NCBI RefSeq assembly: GCF_040712315.1
Contig: NC_134016.1
Span: 5,878,782 to 5,942,781, forward strand
Reading direction: 5' to 3'
Length of the DNA: 64,000 bases
Source: Castanea sativa
Lineage: Eukaryota > Streptophyta > Magnoliopsida > Fagales > Fagaceae
The position numbers and the translations under genes are program-made. Positions 11,505-25,100 of this stretch are shown here, piece after piece. Position 1 is the stretch's first letter, and each line of letters opens with the position of its first letter. The notes under the pieces were generated by a model. That model did not search any database, had not been told where the DNA came from, and saw nothing but the letters and a program-made list of their open reading frames with translations.

Positions 11505-11991
11505 GGTAATTGTAGTGTTTTCTTTTCCGATCAGCGAGCAATTGAAAAAAAAAAGAAAAAAAAAAAAAAGAAGCTTTTGTGTATAAGAAATCAACACAAA
11601 AATCTGGCTTCATAGGCCATAAACAATAATGCACAAGGACACTATTCACCTACCATAATTAACCCTGTTTCTTTTTGTTTTTTGTTGTTTTGTTTTGGGG
11701 GGGATATCTTTTAAGAATATTATCCGGTGTCGCATTTTTTCAACACGGTAGACTGATCTATTGGCTATTCTGGTGTGAGTGGGACCCTATACCCTTTTGT
11801 TTCATTAAGGGAGGTGGGGTCCTATTGCTTTACTCTCTAGCATCTAGAAGGCGACGAAATTTCCTAGAAACCATCATCAATTTTTTATAACGAAAGGTCT
11901 GCATTCTCAAACCCTATCAATTTTTGTTGCAGAGACCATAGAGCTCTTTTTAAAGATCTACAATTAATTGGCGAGATCTGAGAAGAAAGGG
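11505..11991. promoter_or_regulatory. Divergent intergenic region between the chimeric gene and membrane gene 2
   Basis: 487 bp separates the two start codons, which face away from each other, so this stretch must hold both 5' leaders and promoters if both genes are expressed. It contains a poly-A tract with scattered G near 11545-11571 (poly-T/C on the chimera's strand) and the leader region duplicated ahead of gene 1. No clear TATA box can be assigned with confidence. Confidence 0.45.
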
Positions 11992-12369
11992 ATGAAGTCA
12001 GTATCTCCGGAACAATCATCGCTTCAAGAAAGCCTTCTTCGCCGTTCAAACAAAGTTGGGGTTTCAAATTTCTGTACCTTATGGCTCATGAAATTAATCC
12101 TTTACATCTCCTCCTCGGCAGCTACAGTTTCTCTGCTTCTTCCACAACAAATGGTGGACGGAACGACAGTTCCATCCTTGTTCAGAGACCTACCGAAGCT
12201 CTACCAAATATTTCTGATCTCCACCGTGTTCGCGTTTGTGGGCGCCTTCAGTTCCCTGATGATCCAACACAAACCAAGGGTTGAAAGATTTTTCAGGATT
12301 ATTGCCGTTGCTTCCATTTTGTTTGCACTAGCAATTGTCCTCTACGTCACAGCTCTCTGGTTACGATGA
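11992..12369 (+). CDS. Small three-helix membrane protein, copy 2 (125 aa), unknown function
   Basis: The first in-frame ATG at 11992 opens a 125-aa frame ending TGA 12367-12369. It is collinear with copy 1 with 10 substitutions, mostly conservative or outside the loop motif; the PQQMVDGTTVPSLFRDLP and IQHKPRVERFF segments are unchanged. Helices lie at about residues 33-51, 70-91 and 102-122, with a short basic C-terminus. It lies tail-to-tail with SAS10 (stop-to-stop distance about 1.1 kb) and divergent from the chimeric gene. There is no recognisable catalytic motif. The third helix region (ALAIVLYVTALW) is close to that of the 123-aa paralogue at 48122-48493. Confidence 0.75.
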   Translation: MKSVSPEQSSLQESLLRRSNKVGVSNFCTLWLMKLILYISSSAATVSLLLPQQMVDGTTVPSLFRDLPKLYQIFLISTVFAFVGAFSSLMIQHKPRVERFFRIIAVASILFALAIVLYVTALWLR

Positions 12370-13455
12370 GGGTGACCCAATTTTAATCGCTTACTATGGT
12401 ATAGCATGGTGCTATGTTGTAATGGAGCTATGTAGTGTAGTATGGTATTTTCTGCTCTTTCAATAAATTAAAAGAATTTAGCTATTTTACTAAATTAAAA
12501 GAATTTAGCTCAGTTACCCGAAGCTCCTGTTGTGTGGGTTTTCTTTTCTTTCAGTTTGTTGTTTATAATTTGCATTTTTCTGTTGGAAAACAATCTGTTT
12601 GATGTTTGAATGTAAATATTTGATGAATTGTTTGATGTTTGAATGTAAATATTTGACGAATTCCAGAGTTGTGTAGGAGGAAGCACCTAGAATAATTTTA
12701 CCAGCTTCACCTCCACATTGCTTAGTGCATAACTGCATATAACACCTACACTCCACCCTCCACCTCTCCGTTTCCCTCCACCCTTCCTATGCCTTCAACT
12801 TCGACATTAGTATCAACTTTAACCCCACCAGGGAGGGGAACATGAGCGATTCTAAATACACAAAACAAAATTTCACAACATTTGAGATGATAGGCAAGCT
12901 TTTCTGGTATCACATACCAGTGACACTTTTTTTTTTCTTACCATTAACCATTTATTGTTGAAGTTTTTTTCTTTTTTTTTATTTTGGTCTATAGACTTTC
13001 TCAATAATATAGCAAATAATTAAAAATGTATCGTTTTATTTTTTACGCCTTTCCATCCCCTCTCCTCCTCTTCCTTTCCTCCATCCCCCTTCAGCCTAAC
13101 CTCTGCCCCTCACCAAATCTTGAGATAAGAGAGTGCCATTCTGTGAAAGCTCGTCTCATTTGCCTTATGCTGAATTCTGGCTTTCAAGACCACACTAAAA
13201 TGATTATTTTAAGCATCCGGCGTTTCCTCATTTATAGATATAAACTTAAAGATTACCTCCAGGTGCAATTTAAATAATTGACAACACTAATAAAATTACG
13301 TTATTTGAAGCCTTGGGCATTTTATCTTGAATTATATTAGTTTGAAATATATCTGCATACATATCAAAATTTGGATCGGTGACACAAACACGATACAAGA
13401 CCCAACAAGCACTATGCAATTGACAAAGTAGATAAATTGAAACAAAGAACAGTAT
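12370..13455. other. Convergent intergenic spacer (matches 456-1505)
   Basis: This holds the 3' ends of two convergent genes. A short internal repeat (TTGATGTTTGAATGTAAATATTTGA, given here only by position at about 12600-12660) is duplicated in this copy but single in block 1. No gene seen. Confidence 0.6.
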
Positions 13456-16400
13456 CTAATTCTTGAATCTAACACTCCGACTGGTTGCGACATTAATTCC
13501 AGAGGCCTCTCCACCATAAGGACCAATAGGTTTCTTGATCTCCTGCACCTGCCCTTTCCGACGATTCAACTTTTTCTTGTGTTGTTCCTGAACATTTTGT
13601 GAGAGAGAGAGAGAGAGAGATTAGTTACTAAATATGAGAATAAACACATTTGTTACATTCAAGAAGTCTTTCATAATACCTTGTACTTCTTCCTAGGATT
13701 TTTGGTTTGATTCTTGCGGTTCCGAGTCAGCCCTCTGTTCTTCTCCATCTGCAGCAAGGTTGATAGAAAATATATGATGACAGTTTGGAGACAAAGATTA
13801 TAGTGAAGATCTAACAAGCTGGTGAAAATGGGGGGTGTGCTCACCTCGTAAGTGATATAGCGTTTTCCATCAATGGGTTCAGGAGAAGATGGGACTACCG
13901 CTGAGGTCCTGCAGAAGCAGAAATGTTTTCAGAATACAAGACTACCAGAACCAAAGAAAATCTAAGTGTGTAGCAACAGCAATCAAAGATTTGACTGGCA
14001 CTCATAAACCATAAAAATTGCAAGACAAATAAACAACAATAATAATCAAACATGCACATAAACATATGGACAGAAAAATCTATATCACATAAGAGTAAAC
14101 TTTAACTGTATAATACAGCAGCATAAAGGGATTTGAACAAGTTGTTCTTATTCATAGATGTAATACGAATTACAAACCCATAGAGGGAATCCAGAAACCT
14201 GAGTATTAACTATTAGGAGGTAGCAAAAAGTATATCATCTAATCACAGTGCAGAAACACACCCTGAATACATCTCAGCTTTGGCGGCAAGTTTTGCAGCT
14301 CGTCGTTGTTCAGCTTGTTTGTAATATTCATCTTCTGAATCTCCTGTATCACCATCCCCCATGTCAGCATCCCCATCAACCTCAAAATTTTCAACTTCAT
14401 CCACATCATCATCCTCCCCAACATCATCCTCAGATTTGATTCCAGCTCCAGCCAACACTCGGACCTCATGCTTCCTCCGCCTTTCTCCAATATCATCCCT
14501 TTTAGGTAAATCATCATCACCAGAAACCACCTTCCATATAGATTGAATACAAATGTTATTTAAATAGAGATACTTTTAAACTTCTCAAGAAAATCAACTA
14601 GCAATATGGTTTCCCTAAGTTGAGAATTTTTTCTTTTTCTTAGCTATTGCAATATATCATCAGAAAGAAGAATCTATTATTCACACAACACATTCAAAAC
14701 TTTCTACATCATATTACAACCTAAAATTCAATTGAACCAGAATCACATACATAAATCAACTATTAAATCATCCACACAAAAATGTAGGACACTACTATAG
14801 TAGATAGATAGTAAAATACAATAAAGTTGTTGGGTTGCAATATGAAGGGCTATAAATGAACCAAGCCAAGCAACATGATGAAAATTCAGGATTGTAAATT
14901 TAATTATATTAAGTACACGATTTGAGCTCAAAATCATTACCAAACTAGATTACATGTTGGAGCTTAATTTATTTTCTTGTTGAACAAACTTAAGCTTGTT
15001 CACGAGCTTACATGATTAACTTACTTTTTTTCCTCCTTCACCAACAATTTTTTTTTTTTAACTAATAACTTAATTATAGATGAAATTATATTATTTGAAT
15101 TAATTAGATAGATTGCTTTTTGTTTGTGAACTTACAAAAGTTAGATTCACCAATACCGTATTGTTAAAATTATATATAATTTTATTATAAAATGGATTTT
15201 TTAGATTATCAAGATAATATAAATAATAATTTGATATCATATGAACTTAGTTACAAATTTACGCAATCCAATCTCAAACCTATATAAGTATATTTTTATA
15301 CATTTACACTTAAATCGAGCCTCATCCCCACGAGGTTGTTCACAAACACGTTATTATGTTTGAGCTTGGCTTGTTAATAGTCGTAAATAGCTCAGTTCAT
15401 TTACAGCCAGTGAGGCATAAATGACTTGACTGATGGTTGAGTCATTTGACATATTAGGCAAAAAGAGTCATGTCTTATTTGAGTAGGAACATTTATGGCA
15501 AAGCAGTGGTTTCCAAATTACAATGTACATTCCTGCTTTAAAATAGGGGAAGAAAATTTTAATGTGGTAATTTGTAACCAATGGCAAAACTTAAAAGTTA
15601 AGGTACTGTTGAGAAGCCTTAAAACTTAAGAATGTAAAATTATTGTTGCAACATGCACCAAATTAATTATTTTTTCCCATCTAAGCATAAATCCTTATGA
15701 AGCAAAAATGTATTATTAGAAACTCACGGCACTCTACCACCAACCTCATGCAACAGTTGAAAAGGACCCATGAAATGTCAGTATCATCTTCTTTTTTGGG
15801 GGATACCCAACATGGACAACCAAACATTGATGCTCATGTTCAAAATATTATATTAAATTTAAAAAAAAAATTAAAAATAAAATAAAAACCAGCTGTTGTA
15901 TTAAAAAGATTAATTATTTTTTCCCATCAAAACAAAAATCCTTAAGCAAAGATATATGTTTTGACATGCAGGGCACTCTACACCCAACCTCATGCAACAG
16001 TTGAAAGGATCCGTGAAATGTCGTTATCAATCTCCTTTTTTGGGGATACCCAACATGGGCGACCCAAAAATGATGCTCATGTTCAAAATATTATATTAAA
16101 TTAAAATTTTCACCAAAAAAAAAAAGAAAAAAAGGAAAGCTTTGAGTAGCCTTAGTACCCAGCTGGTGTATGAAAGAGATCAATTATACATATGTGATGG
16201 TTTTCTTTCATATGCAGGCTACTATTGAATGATGAAATTAATGTCCATATAAACTCACACGTACAAAGAGGAGGTCCAATCAAGCTTTATACCTTGGGCT
16301 TATTTGTTTTAGCAGAAACAATTTTGGAAAGTTTACTTCTGCTCAATGAACTTGCAAGACTGTTACTAAATCTAGTAGCCCCCATGTCTACAGCATCATC

Positions 16401-19144
16401 ATTGTAATCATCATACGTCACAAGTCGTCTGTTCCATTCCAGCTTCAATGAATTAGTACTCAAAATTTCAGAAAGAAGCCAACACTAGGGAGATTAGGCA
16501 GAAATAGTACTCATTAACTAGCTTCAGACATTTCTGGGCTTTATCAGACTTTGAAGCTCTGGAACTAAGGCTACCCTTTTGTTTCAATCGTTCTTTAAGG
16601 GCAGCTCTTACTTTTAACATTTCCATGCTTTGTTCACCAACTTGATCACTCTGCTATATTTTAACAGTTGCACATTGGCCAAATTGCAGCAATAAATATT
16701 TATGTTAAAAGGAAAGATATATGGAGACGTGTCCTAAATAAGGCCAAGTAGCATAAAAAGAACCATGTAGCAGACTCGAAATAGTTAGGATTTATCTTAG
16801 TTGTGTTGAATTGAGTTAAAATAGAAAAAAAAAAATTAAACATAGCAAAAGTGATTGATATCAGAAAAGAAACATGAAAAGCATCAAACTTATAATCTCA
16901 AATTTGTGATCACATCTCCATCAAGAATTATTCACCTGGCATTTGCGTTTTCCTGCTTTGTTCTCACTATCCTTCAAAGGTTCCACATTTTCCAACTCAG
17001 CTGTGTATGAGGCTGCAGTATTAAAAGAAAACTAAGACATGAACTAAAAAGATAATCACTCGAAAACAAAGCATGTATTACTAAGTTAAAGAAGTAAAAC
17101 AAGCACATTTTGTAGCAAAAAGACCTACCACTGTTGTTTCTTGGGTTTCAGCTAAAGGATAGGGCCCCTGATCTTTTGTTACAGAATCACTTGACAATGT
17201 AGTATTCTCTCTACCCAACTTTACTACCATTTCAACCCCTTGATTGTTGTTCAGGAACTCCTCAAGTTCAGATGGAAGATTCGCATCAAGTTGTTTTGTC
17301 TGTTAGTGGAGCAAACATTAAAAAGAAGCAAGTTGCCAGGGAAACCAATCCACATCTGAAATAACAAACCAGTATACCTCAATGACAGAACTGCTATAAT
17401 CATCTTGTGCACAAAATGAGAAGAAAATATGGGTAGAACACAGGTACTCATATGATCACAGAGGTTAAACATTGTCACATATAAAGCAGTTTGATAAATG
17501 TAATACATAGAAAAACAATTCGTCTTTTCCCAGTTGTTAACCAACTAGACCAGACCAATTTTTAATGATAAGCTTAGATCCTATCCACATCTTTTTAAAA
17601 TTTACCAAAAATATATGGTGCATACCATATCAGATATGAAAGTACTTAGTTTTAACTTGTACAACCATCTATTGCAGTTATGTTGGCATTGCTTTTTTTT
17701 TAATTATATGCAGTTTTCATCAAAAGCAATAGATAGGCATACTTAGAGACAAAGGCCACCATTCAACAATTGTCCTTATCTGAAAAAAAAAAAATACATA
17801 TACAAAGACCAATTTTTAATGATAAGCTTAGATCCTATCCACATCTTTTTAAATTTACCAAAAATATATGGTGCATACCATATCAGATATGAAAGTACTT
17901 AGTTTTAACTTGTACAACCATCTATTGCAGTTATGTTGCCATTGCCTTTTTTTTTAATTATATGCAGTTTTCATCAAAAGCAATAGATAGGCATGCTTAG
18001 AGACAAAGGCCACCATTCAACAATTGTCCTTATCTGAAAAAAAAAAATACATATACATACGTGTGTGTGTGTGTGTGTGTAACGTAGCAATTAAAGCATA
18101 AAAATTTTAGATACATATCTATATGTAAGTTTAAGAAGCAACGCCGATCTATATAGCATTGCAATATATCCTAACAATGACAGATTAGCAAAATATTTTA
18201 AATATTCCATTATACCTGGACACTTATTTCAATTTTTTTCAAAGATGAATTAATTTTAGATAGTGCATTATAATTTGGATCTTTCTCGCAGCACTGATAG
18301 CAGTTGACCTATCGGAGTGCCAGTCCATCAGAAACTTACACTTTTTAGTTATAATGAATGAAGTGAACCCCAGGATGAAGACATGTTACCCCTTCTTTTA
18401 CTAAACCATTTTAAGTGGGCTGCTGGGTTCTTAAGGCATTCGCTGGCCCAACAAGTATTAGCTCTCCCAGCAAAGGAGGTGATCCAGCTCCTACACTCCA
18501 GGTTGCAGAAATTACATAGATCATTCAAGGACTAAGTTATGAAGGTAACTTCCAAAGGATTGACTATTATTCTAAACATGGTAAGACAGACAAAAACAGT
18601 CACAGTGCACCAATTTAACTAATTTGAGAGGGGAACCCGATTCCTGAAAGAGAGGTAGAAATAAAAAACATGTATAAAAATATTAATGTACCATCAATAG
18701 AGAAACATAAGCCACATTGCGTACACATTAGGTAAGTACCAAATTTTTTAACAGATTAATACAAACAAATGATTGTTTTACGACCACAACACTTATTGTT
18801 ATAGAAAATAACTACCTACTTATCAAAAAATAATAATGTTAATTTAGCACTTTGATGGAGAAGAGAAGACCTTATCCAATAAGCTCTAGATCTCTACAAG
18901 GCAAGCTAGCACAGGATGATCACAAATGGGCTGCCCTTCAGACTTGAGAAGGAGATAGAAAGTTATAGCTTGGCAATACAAGAGCAAAAGAAGCTGCTTC
19001 ATCTCCAAATAACGCACTCCTCCTTCCATCATGATTTCCTCATTTTTAACCTTACAACATCAAAGCATTTACAATGCTGAATGCTAAGAAACCAATCAAA
19101 AGCATCTTTACATGTTATGACCTTTTGTGTGTGTGCGTGTGTGG

Positions 19145-19185
<41 letters not shown>

Positions 19186-22100
19186 AGGGGAGGGGAGGAG
19201 AGGAGAACGAGAAACTGTAAATGAAAATTGGTGTGAGGACACTGGCAGGATGTACAGGGTGAAGAGTAGGAACCGCAAATATATGAACCCGGTTGGGGCA
19301 ACGTAATGAGTCAGATCTACGGGCATTTAAACATTCAAACATTTTAAAATCTTTTGAAAGCTAAAAAAAATTCAAGGAGCATCACATATCAAAGAGAAAC
19401 CTATTACCAACCCCCTGCAGATACCACAGATAAACATAGAACAAAACATAATATAAGCCCCTCAAAAAGGAAAAATTCAGAGATAAATCAATCCATTTCT
19501 AGGTAGCCTCCATCTAAATCATCCTTAATGAAGCGATGCAGTTTATACCACTTAAAATAAACTAATCAAAGAAGAAAATATAATACCATGCTTAGAAGTG
19601 GATCCACTTTTTTTTCAAGCTGTTCCATTGCATCATTCAGCTCCGACAGCAAGCCAACTAATTCTGGAGCAGAACTGTGGGATAAAAACATTATTAACCA
19701 AGCATGCAGAAGCAAAAGTTATCACTGCTAATGATAAATATATATATATATATATATATAATAAAAATAATAAAAAATAAAAAGAGACAGACAGACATTT
19801 ATAGCAAGAAGCAGTGATTAGAGGCCTCCCCCAAAAAAATAAAACTCAGCAAAATAGCTTATGAGCATATTTAAGCAGAAATAAGTGGATCAAGATCTAA
19901 ATAATAGAAAATCTACAATTATCACAACCAAGCATGTATTTGATATATACAACAACCTATGTAAGAAATTCAATGCCTTCGTAGCAAAACAACCACATTA
20001 TACATACATCCAATTAACAGTTAACAAGGCTCAAAATTGCAAACAACATGGAGTAGGGGCATGATGAGGAGCTCAATAGAAACAGTCTAACAGAAGAGGA
20101 TGCAGGTGGAAGATCTCTTAATAAAACACCACAAATACTAAACATCTTTAGATTTTGCAGCACCAGATGAGTTCACGGAACCAAAGCCAAATGTAATATA
20201 ATAACACATTGTTGGGGAGATGAAGCCTTAGGGAGCCACCAATTGAGTAGTTAATATAACATATAAGGACACCACTTATCCCGAAAGACTAAAGCCTATG
20301 AGTTTGGGCCCAACTATGTTGTATTAATCACTCCATCTTGACATTCTTATTCAATGTGGAACTTCACTCATACGTGTATTCCCAACACACATTCCATTAA
20401 ATGTAGGTTCCACCTCTAGAAAGTGGATGGAACACCTTTTTTTTTACATGTCTTTTTTTACTACTTCTATTGGCATTATTTTTTGTCTACCTCTACCTTT
20501 TTTGTTCCCTTAACTTGAATCAACTTATTCTTTCTCACGGTGCATTACTTGCTGTCTTTTGAATGACCAAACCATCTCAAGAAAACCTCCCTCACCTTTT
20601 CATCAATATGGGCCAACCCTATCTTTAAAGGGAATTTCCTCATTTTGAATCTTATCTTTCCATGTACTTCCACTTATCCAAGCAACAAAAATCCATTACT
20701 CTAAAGAAATTGTCAACTTAACTATCTCTTTTTTTTTTTTTGATAGGTAATAAAAGTTTCATTGATAGCAAAAGTGCAATGTGTTTACAATTGTCAACCC
20801 AACTATCTCAACACCTTCAGTTTCACTTACATATAGTGAATAATGGTTGCCCACTTGACATCAAGCAACAATTGCTATAATCCAACGGCATTTCAAATCA
20901 CCTTTTAAAAACTGTACAAGGCCCACTAATAAATCCCCTAGACACCCTTATTTTCATTCTTAGAAAACCCCTCCCCTTCCCTACCCCTTAAAAATAGATT
21001 CAATTCCTTCATATAGTTGAACCAAGATTTTTTCTATAGATAATATAATTGCAAGCATAATTTTTCCACAAAATTTGGAGCCATGAAAGCATAAGAAAAG
21101 GGGAACCTCTCTAGCTGAAGGAAGCAAAAAAATACTGCAGACCCATCTGCAAATATTCCTGTGGCATGTCCTATGTTGTTAATTTGAAGTAAGAAGAATG
21201 GATAGGCCAATCTGGTTACTCCATCATGTTGAAAGACACAATGAATCTATTGTGCATCTTGTATTAGTTCCCTCCTTCATCAAATTTCTACAAATCCTTA
21301 CTCAATCTTTGGCTTTCTCTGAGATAACTAGACTAGCTCAACAAAATAAATTTCTAAGTAAAAGCACCCCACACTAGATTTCATCTCTGATCATAATCTT
21401 ATTACATTTCTAACACCACCTGTTTGAGCTCTGGAATGGCTATTACTTACGAATATACAAAACCTTTCTCCTTATCATTTTCTTCTGAGTATTACATTTC
21501 AGCCTTGATCAAAAAGAGTCAACTCAAAAATATAACACACAAACAAGTGCAGAAATATAAGAACTATACGAATAAAAATTGAAAACCTTACTTATATAAA
21601 ACATCCATGTGTTCCTCCTTTGATAGAGCACTCAAATCTTTCTTAACCACCTCATAAGCTGCTCCCGCGCCATCAACGGCTTCTTTCATCCCTGGATATT
21701 TTTTTCTGCCTTTTCTTTCGGCTGACATTTCCTGTACAAGCAGCGATATTGGGCTATGCGTCATTCAAAAGAATTAATAGTCCATACATCCCCTTAAAAG
21801 TAACAAACAATAAAATATGGATAAGACATGTACACTGGTAACATATTGGTGTTATACGTGCAAAGGGAGTGAACAATCTGTGGATCACTTAATGCTTCAT
21901 TGTCCTATAGCTTCTGAATTGTGGTGTATCATGTATGGTATTCAGGTTCATGGAGTTTCTTGGGTGATGCCAAAGTCAGTTGTGGATTTGATAGCCTCTT
22001 AAGTCTTAACAAGGTCATTTTCGTAGACATCGGGATACTGTTATTTGGAGAGCCATTCCTCATTGCTTGAAGTGGTGAACTCGGCGGAAGCAGAATGCTC

Positions 22101-25100
22101 AGTGTTGTTTGAGGACAGTGAAAGATATCTGCCTGATATTAAGCTTTTTTTCTTTAAATGTTGTTTGAGTGGATGTTAGTTGTGGGTTCTCCTTCTTTAT
22201 GTTCATTATATGATTTTGTTGATCATTGTAATCTGTTAGATTGATTGTATTGTTCCCTTTGTATACTTCTTGTATACTTGGGTATTTGTTTTCTATCAAT
22301 AAAATTTACTTATCAAAAAAGCACAAAAGAGGATAACCCAAGCTTGAAAATAAATACCAAATGTTTAACTTACTTATCTCTTTACTTCCTTTTTTCATTA
22401 ACAAGGAGAGAATATCGAACCCTCACCTCTAGAGTTAATTCCCTATCACTCAGATCACTTGAATCTTCAATTACATCAAGGCCAAAGTCTTCATTTTTAT
22501 AAGATTCTGCTTTTTGCATCTGTAGTTTCTTAACCGCTTCCTCCTCCTTCAAAGGTCCGTCATCATCACTTGATTGTGCCTTCATCAGAAACAAAAAGGT
22601 TAGAGCAACTACAAAGACAACCTCAATTATATACACAGATTGCATTAAGAAATTAGTTTGTGAACAAGATAGTTTCCATAGAGGCAGTTAGTGATTGTTG
22701 CTGATATATATATATATATATATTAAATACAAAGGGGAAAAAGTGAGAAGGGGTGTGGAGCATGATTGGACAAATAGCAAATAATATTCAAATCATCACC
22801 TCGTAATCAGCATTATCACCATGATAATATTCCTTCTTTTTTCCACCCCATAGAGACTCTTGTTCTTCCTCATCTTCTTCATCATCTTCAAGCATAGCAT
22901 CTTCAACTCCACCAAATTTTTCCCGTAAATATTTCTGTGTCCTAGCCACTACAGACAATATGCATAATTAATCATACAAAACGTTACTCCAATTGTTGTA
23001 AGAACCAAAGGGAATAACAATTGAGAGTTTTTTATGTAAGAAAATATGTAAAGAACGATTTAGAACCCATCCCCCCCTCCCCCTCTCCCCCCCAAAAAAA
23101 AGAGAGATTCTCATCAGAGTCCATTCTATCATTTCAGCCAAGGGAATACCAAGAGACGAACCTATTGCTACCTAAGGTCACTTAGCTCCATAATATTTCC
23201 AAAAATAGCCTAATACCAATTAGCCAACTTGAAGACACCCTAAATTACACTTCGGAGATATGTAACCCTGGTGCAGGTGTAAAATTGCAGAATATGCATT
23301 TGTAGGATGTATGATTACTTTTTCTTAATGAATTAATTTACTTGTCCCAAAAAAAAGAGTTATAGGAATATGCATGAAACACAATGACATAGAGAGTTGG
23401 GTTGGTTTGTGATATCATGGATTTACTACAATGCTCATTCTTTTATTACTGATTTGCGTTTTGTAGTTTGAAGCAGTCAAACTTTTGTTTAATATTTATT
23501 ATATACATCTACATCAAGATTACAGGATCTTGCAGGGAATAATGGTATTTTATTTAGCTAATGAAATCTTTTTTTTTATAGGGTTTAGCTAATGAAATCT
23601 TTTACAAAAAAAAAAAAAATAGCTAATGAAATCTTCTACAAATGTAGGTGTGATTCTTTTTTTCTTTTTTTACGGAGGCGGGTGTTAAAGCAAGAATTTC
23701 CTCTAATTCAACTTCACGTTTTCTCAATTAGATTATCTCTATTTATGTAGATGTAGTTATGCAGTTGTTTTTTTATCAAAAAAAGAAAACAAAAAACAAA
23801 ACAATCAACTTGAGATATACTTTCAAAGAACAAAACTTATTAAATGAAATGCAAGAAATTGCAAACCAATTTCCTTACTTTTTGCAATATCTCCAGTTTC
23901 ATCATCTTCATCCTTGTCATCATTTATACCCTGTAAGCAACATTAGGATTGCCAAGTGGGAAAGAAAAAAGATACAAACAAAAATCACACTGCTTGCTAC
24001 ATGCTTATGCTCAATCAAACAAACTTACAAAATAAGAATTCTGCCTTAACATGTTTGTTTCAGTTATGCAGAAGAGATCTATAATATTTTTTAATTTTTT
24101 GATAGGTAAAAAGTATATAGAAGAGATTTGTATAGTTTTCACATATAGAAGGCTCTCTTAAAGTTCACAATTCTTTTTAGCATTCTTTTCCAAGATCTTT
24201 TAAATGTTTAAAACAGTTATATGCCTTCACAAAACTAAACAAAATGTAACTTTAATCCTAATTCACACATGAAAAGGATTTTTATTCAACTAATTTTTTT
24301 TAATAAAAGTAACAACATTTAATTGGAAAAGAAAAAAAACTAAAGTAAATCCTACATTATTCTCAACTGGAAGAATCTATTTTAAAATTTTTCAAAGCAA
24401 CTATTACAACTTGATATAAAAGGGGGAAAAAACCTTGAGATCAAAGACAGGTATCTCATCATCTGAGTCCACAATATCACCATTCGCATCCAGTGGAATA
24501 ATATCCCTCTGCTTATGAACTGCAGACACAAATAAACATTAGAAAACCCATCAATTTTTCCCAAAAAATAAAACAATAGTACCAATACAAAATAAGTTTG
24601 TCACTGACTCCATAACATTAAAACAGTAAGCAACAGAAAAACAATAAATCAGAGAGCTTAAAAAAAAAAGAGCATCAAGCTCAATGTACTAAAATGCTCT
24701 CAGTCACATTGAAAAAATATAGGCCAAAATACATTGTTTCTCTCTAAACTTTCACCCTTGAGCAATTTTAGTCCTTGAAGTTTAAAGAGATCACATTTAG
24801 TCCCCAAAAAAACGAAGGTGATCGCTTTTAGTCCCCAACAAACTAAAAGTAATGGCTTCTAATCCCTAAAAAGTTAAAAGTGATTAATTTTAGTCCTTGA
24901 AAACATAGACTGATCGCTTTTAGTTCTTAAAAAGACATAAATTAATCAATTTTAGTTCCTATGAAGTGATGGTGTATCATTTTTAGTTTGGCCAAGGACT
25001 AAACGCAATCACTTTAAACTTCAGATACTAATATTGCTTGTGAACTAAGCTTCACAGTGTGTTTAAGCCAAAAATTAAAAGAAAATACTAACTGCACAAA

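Noticed and set aside
14239..14546. His/Pro-rich and Met-rich frames
   Set aside because: Shadows of SAS10 exon 13 in other phases.
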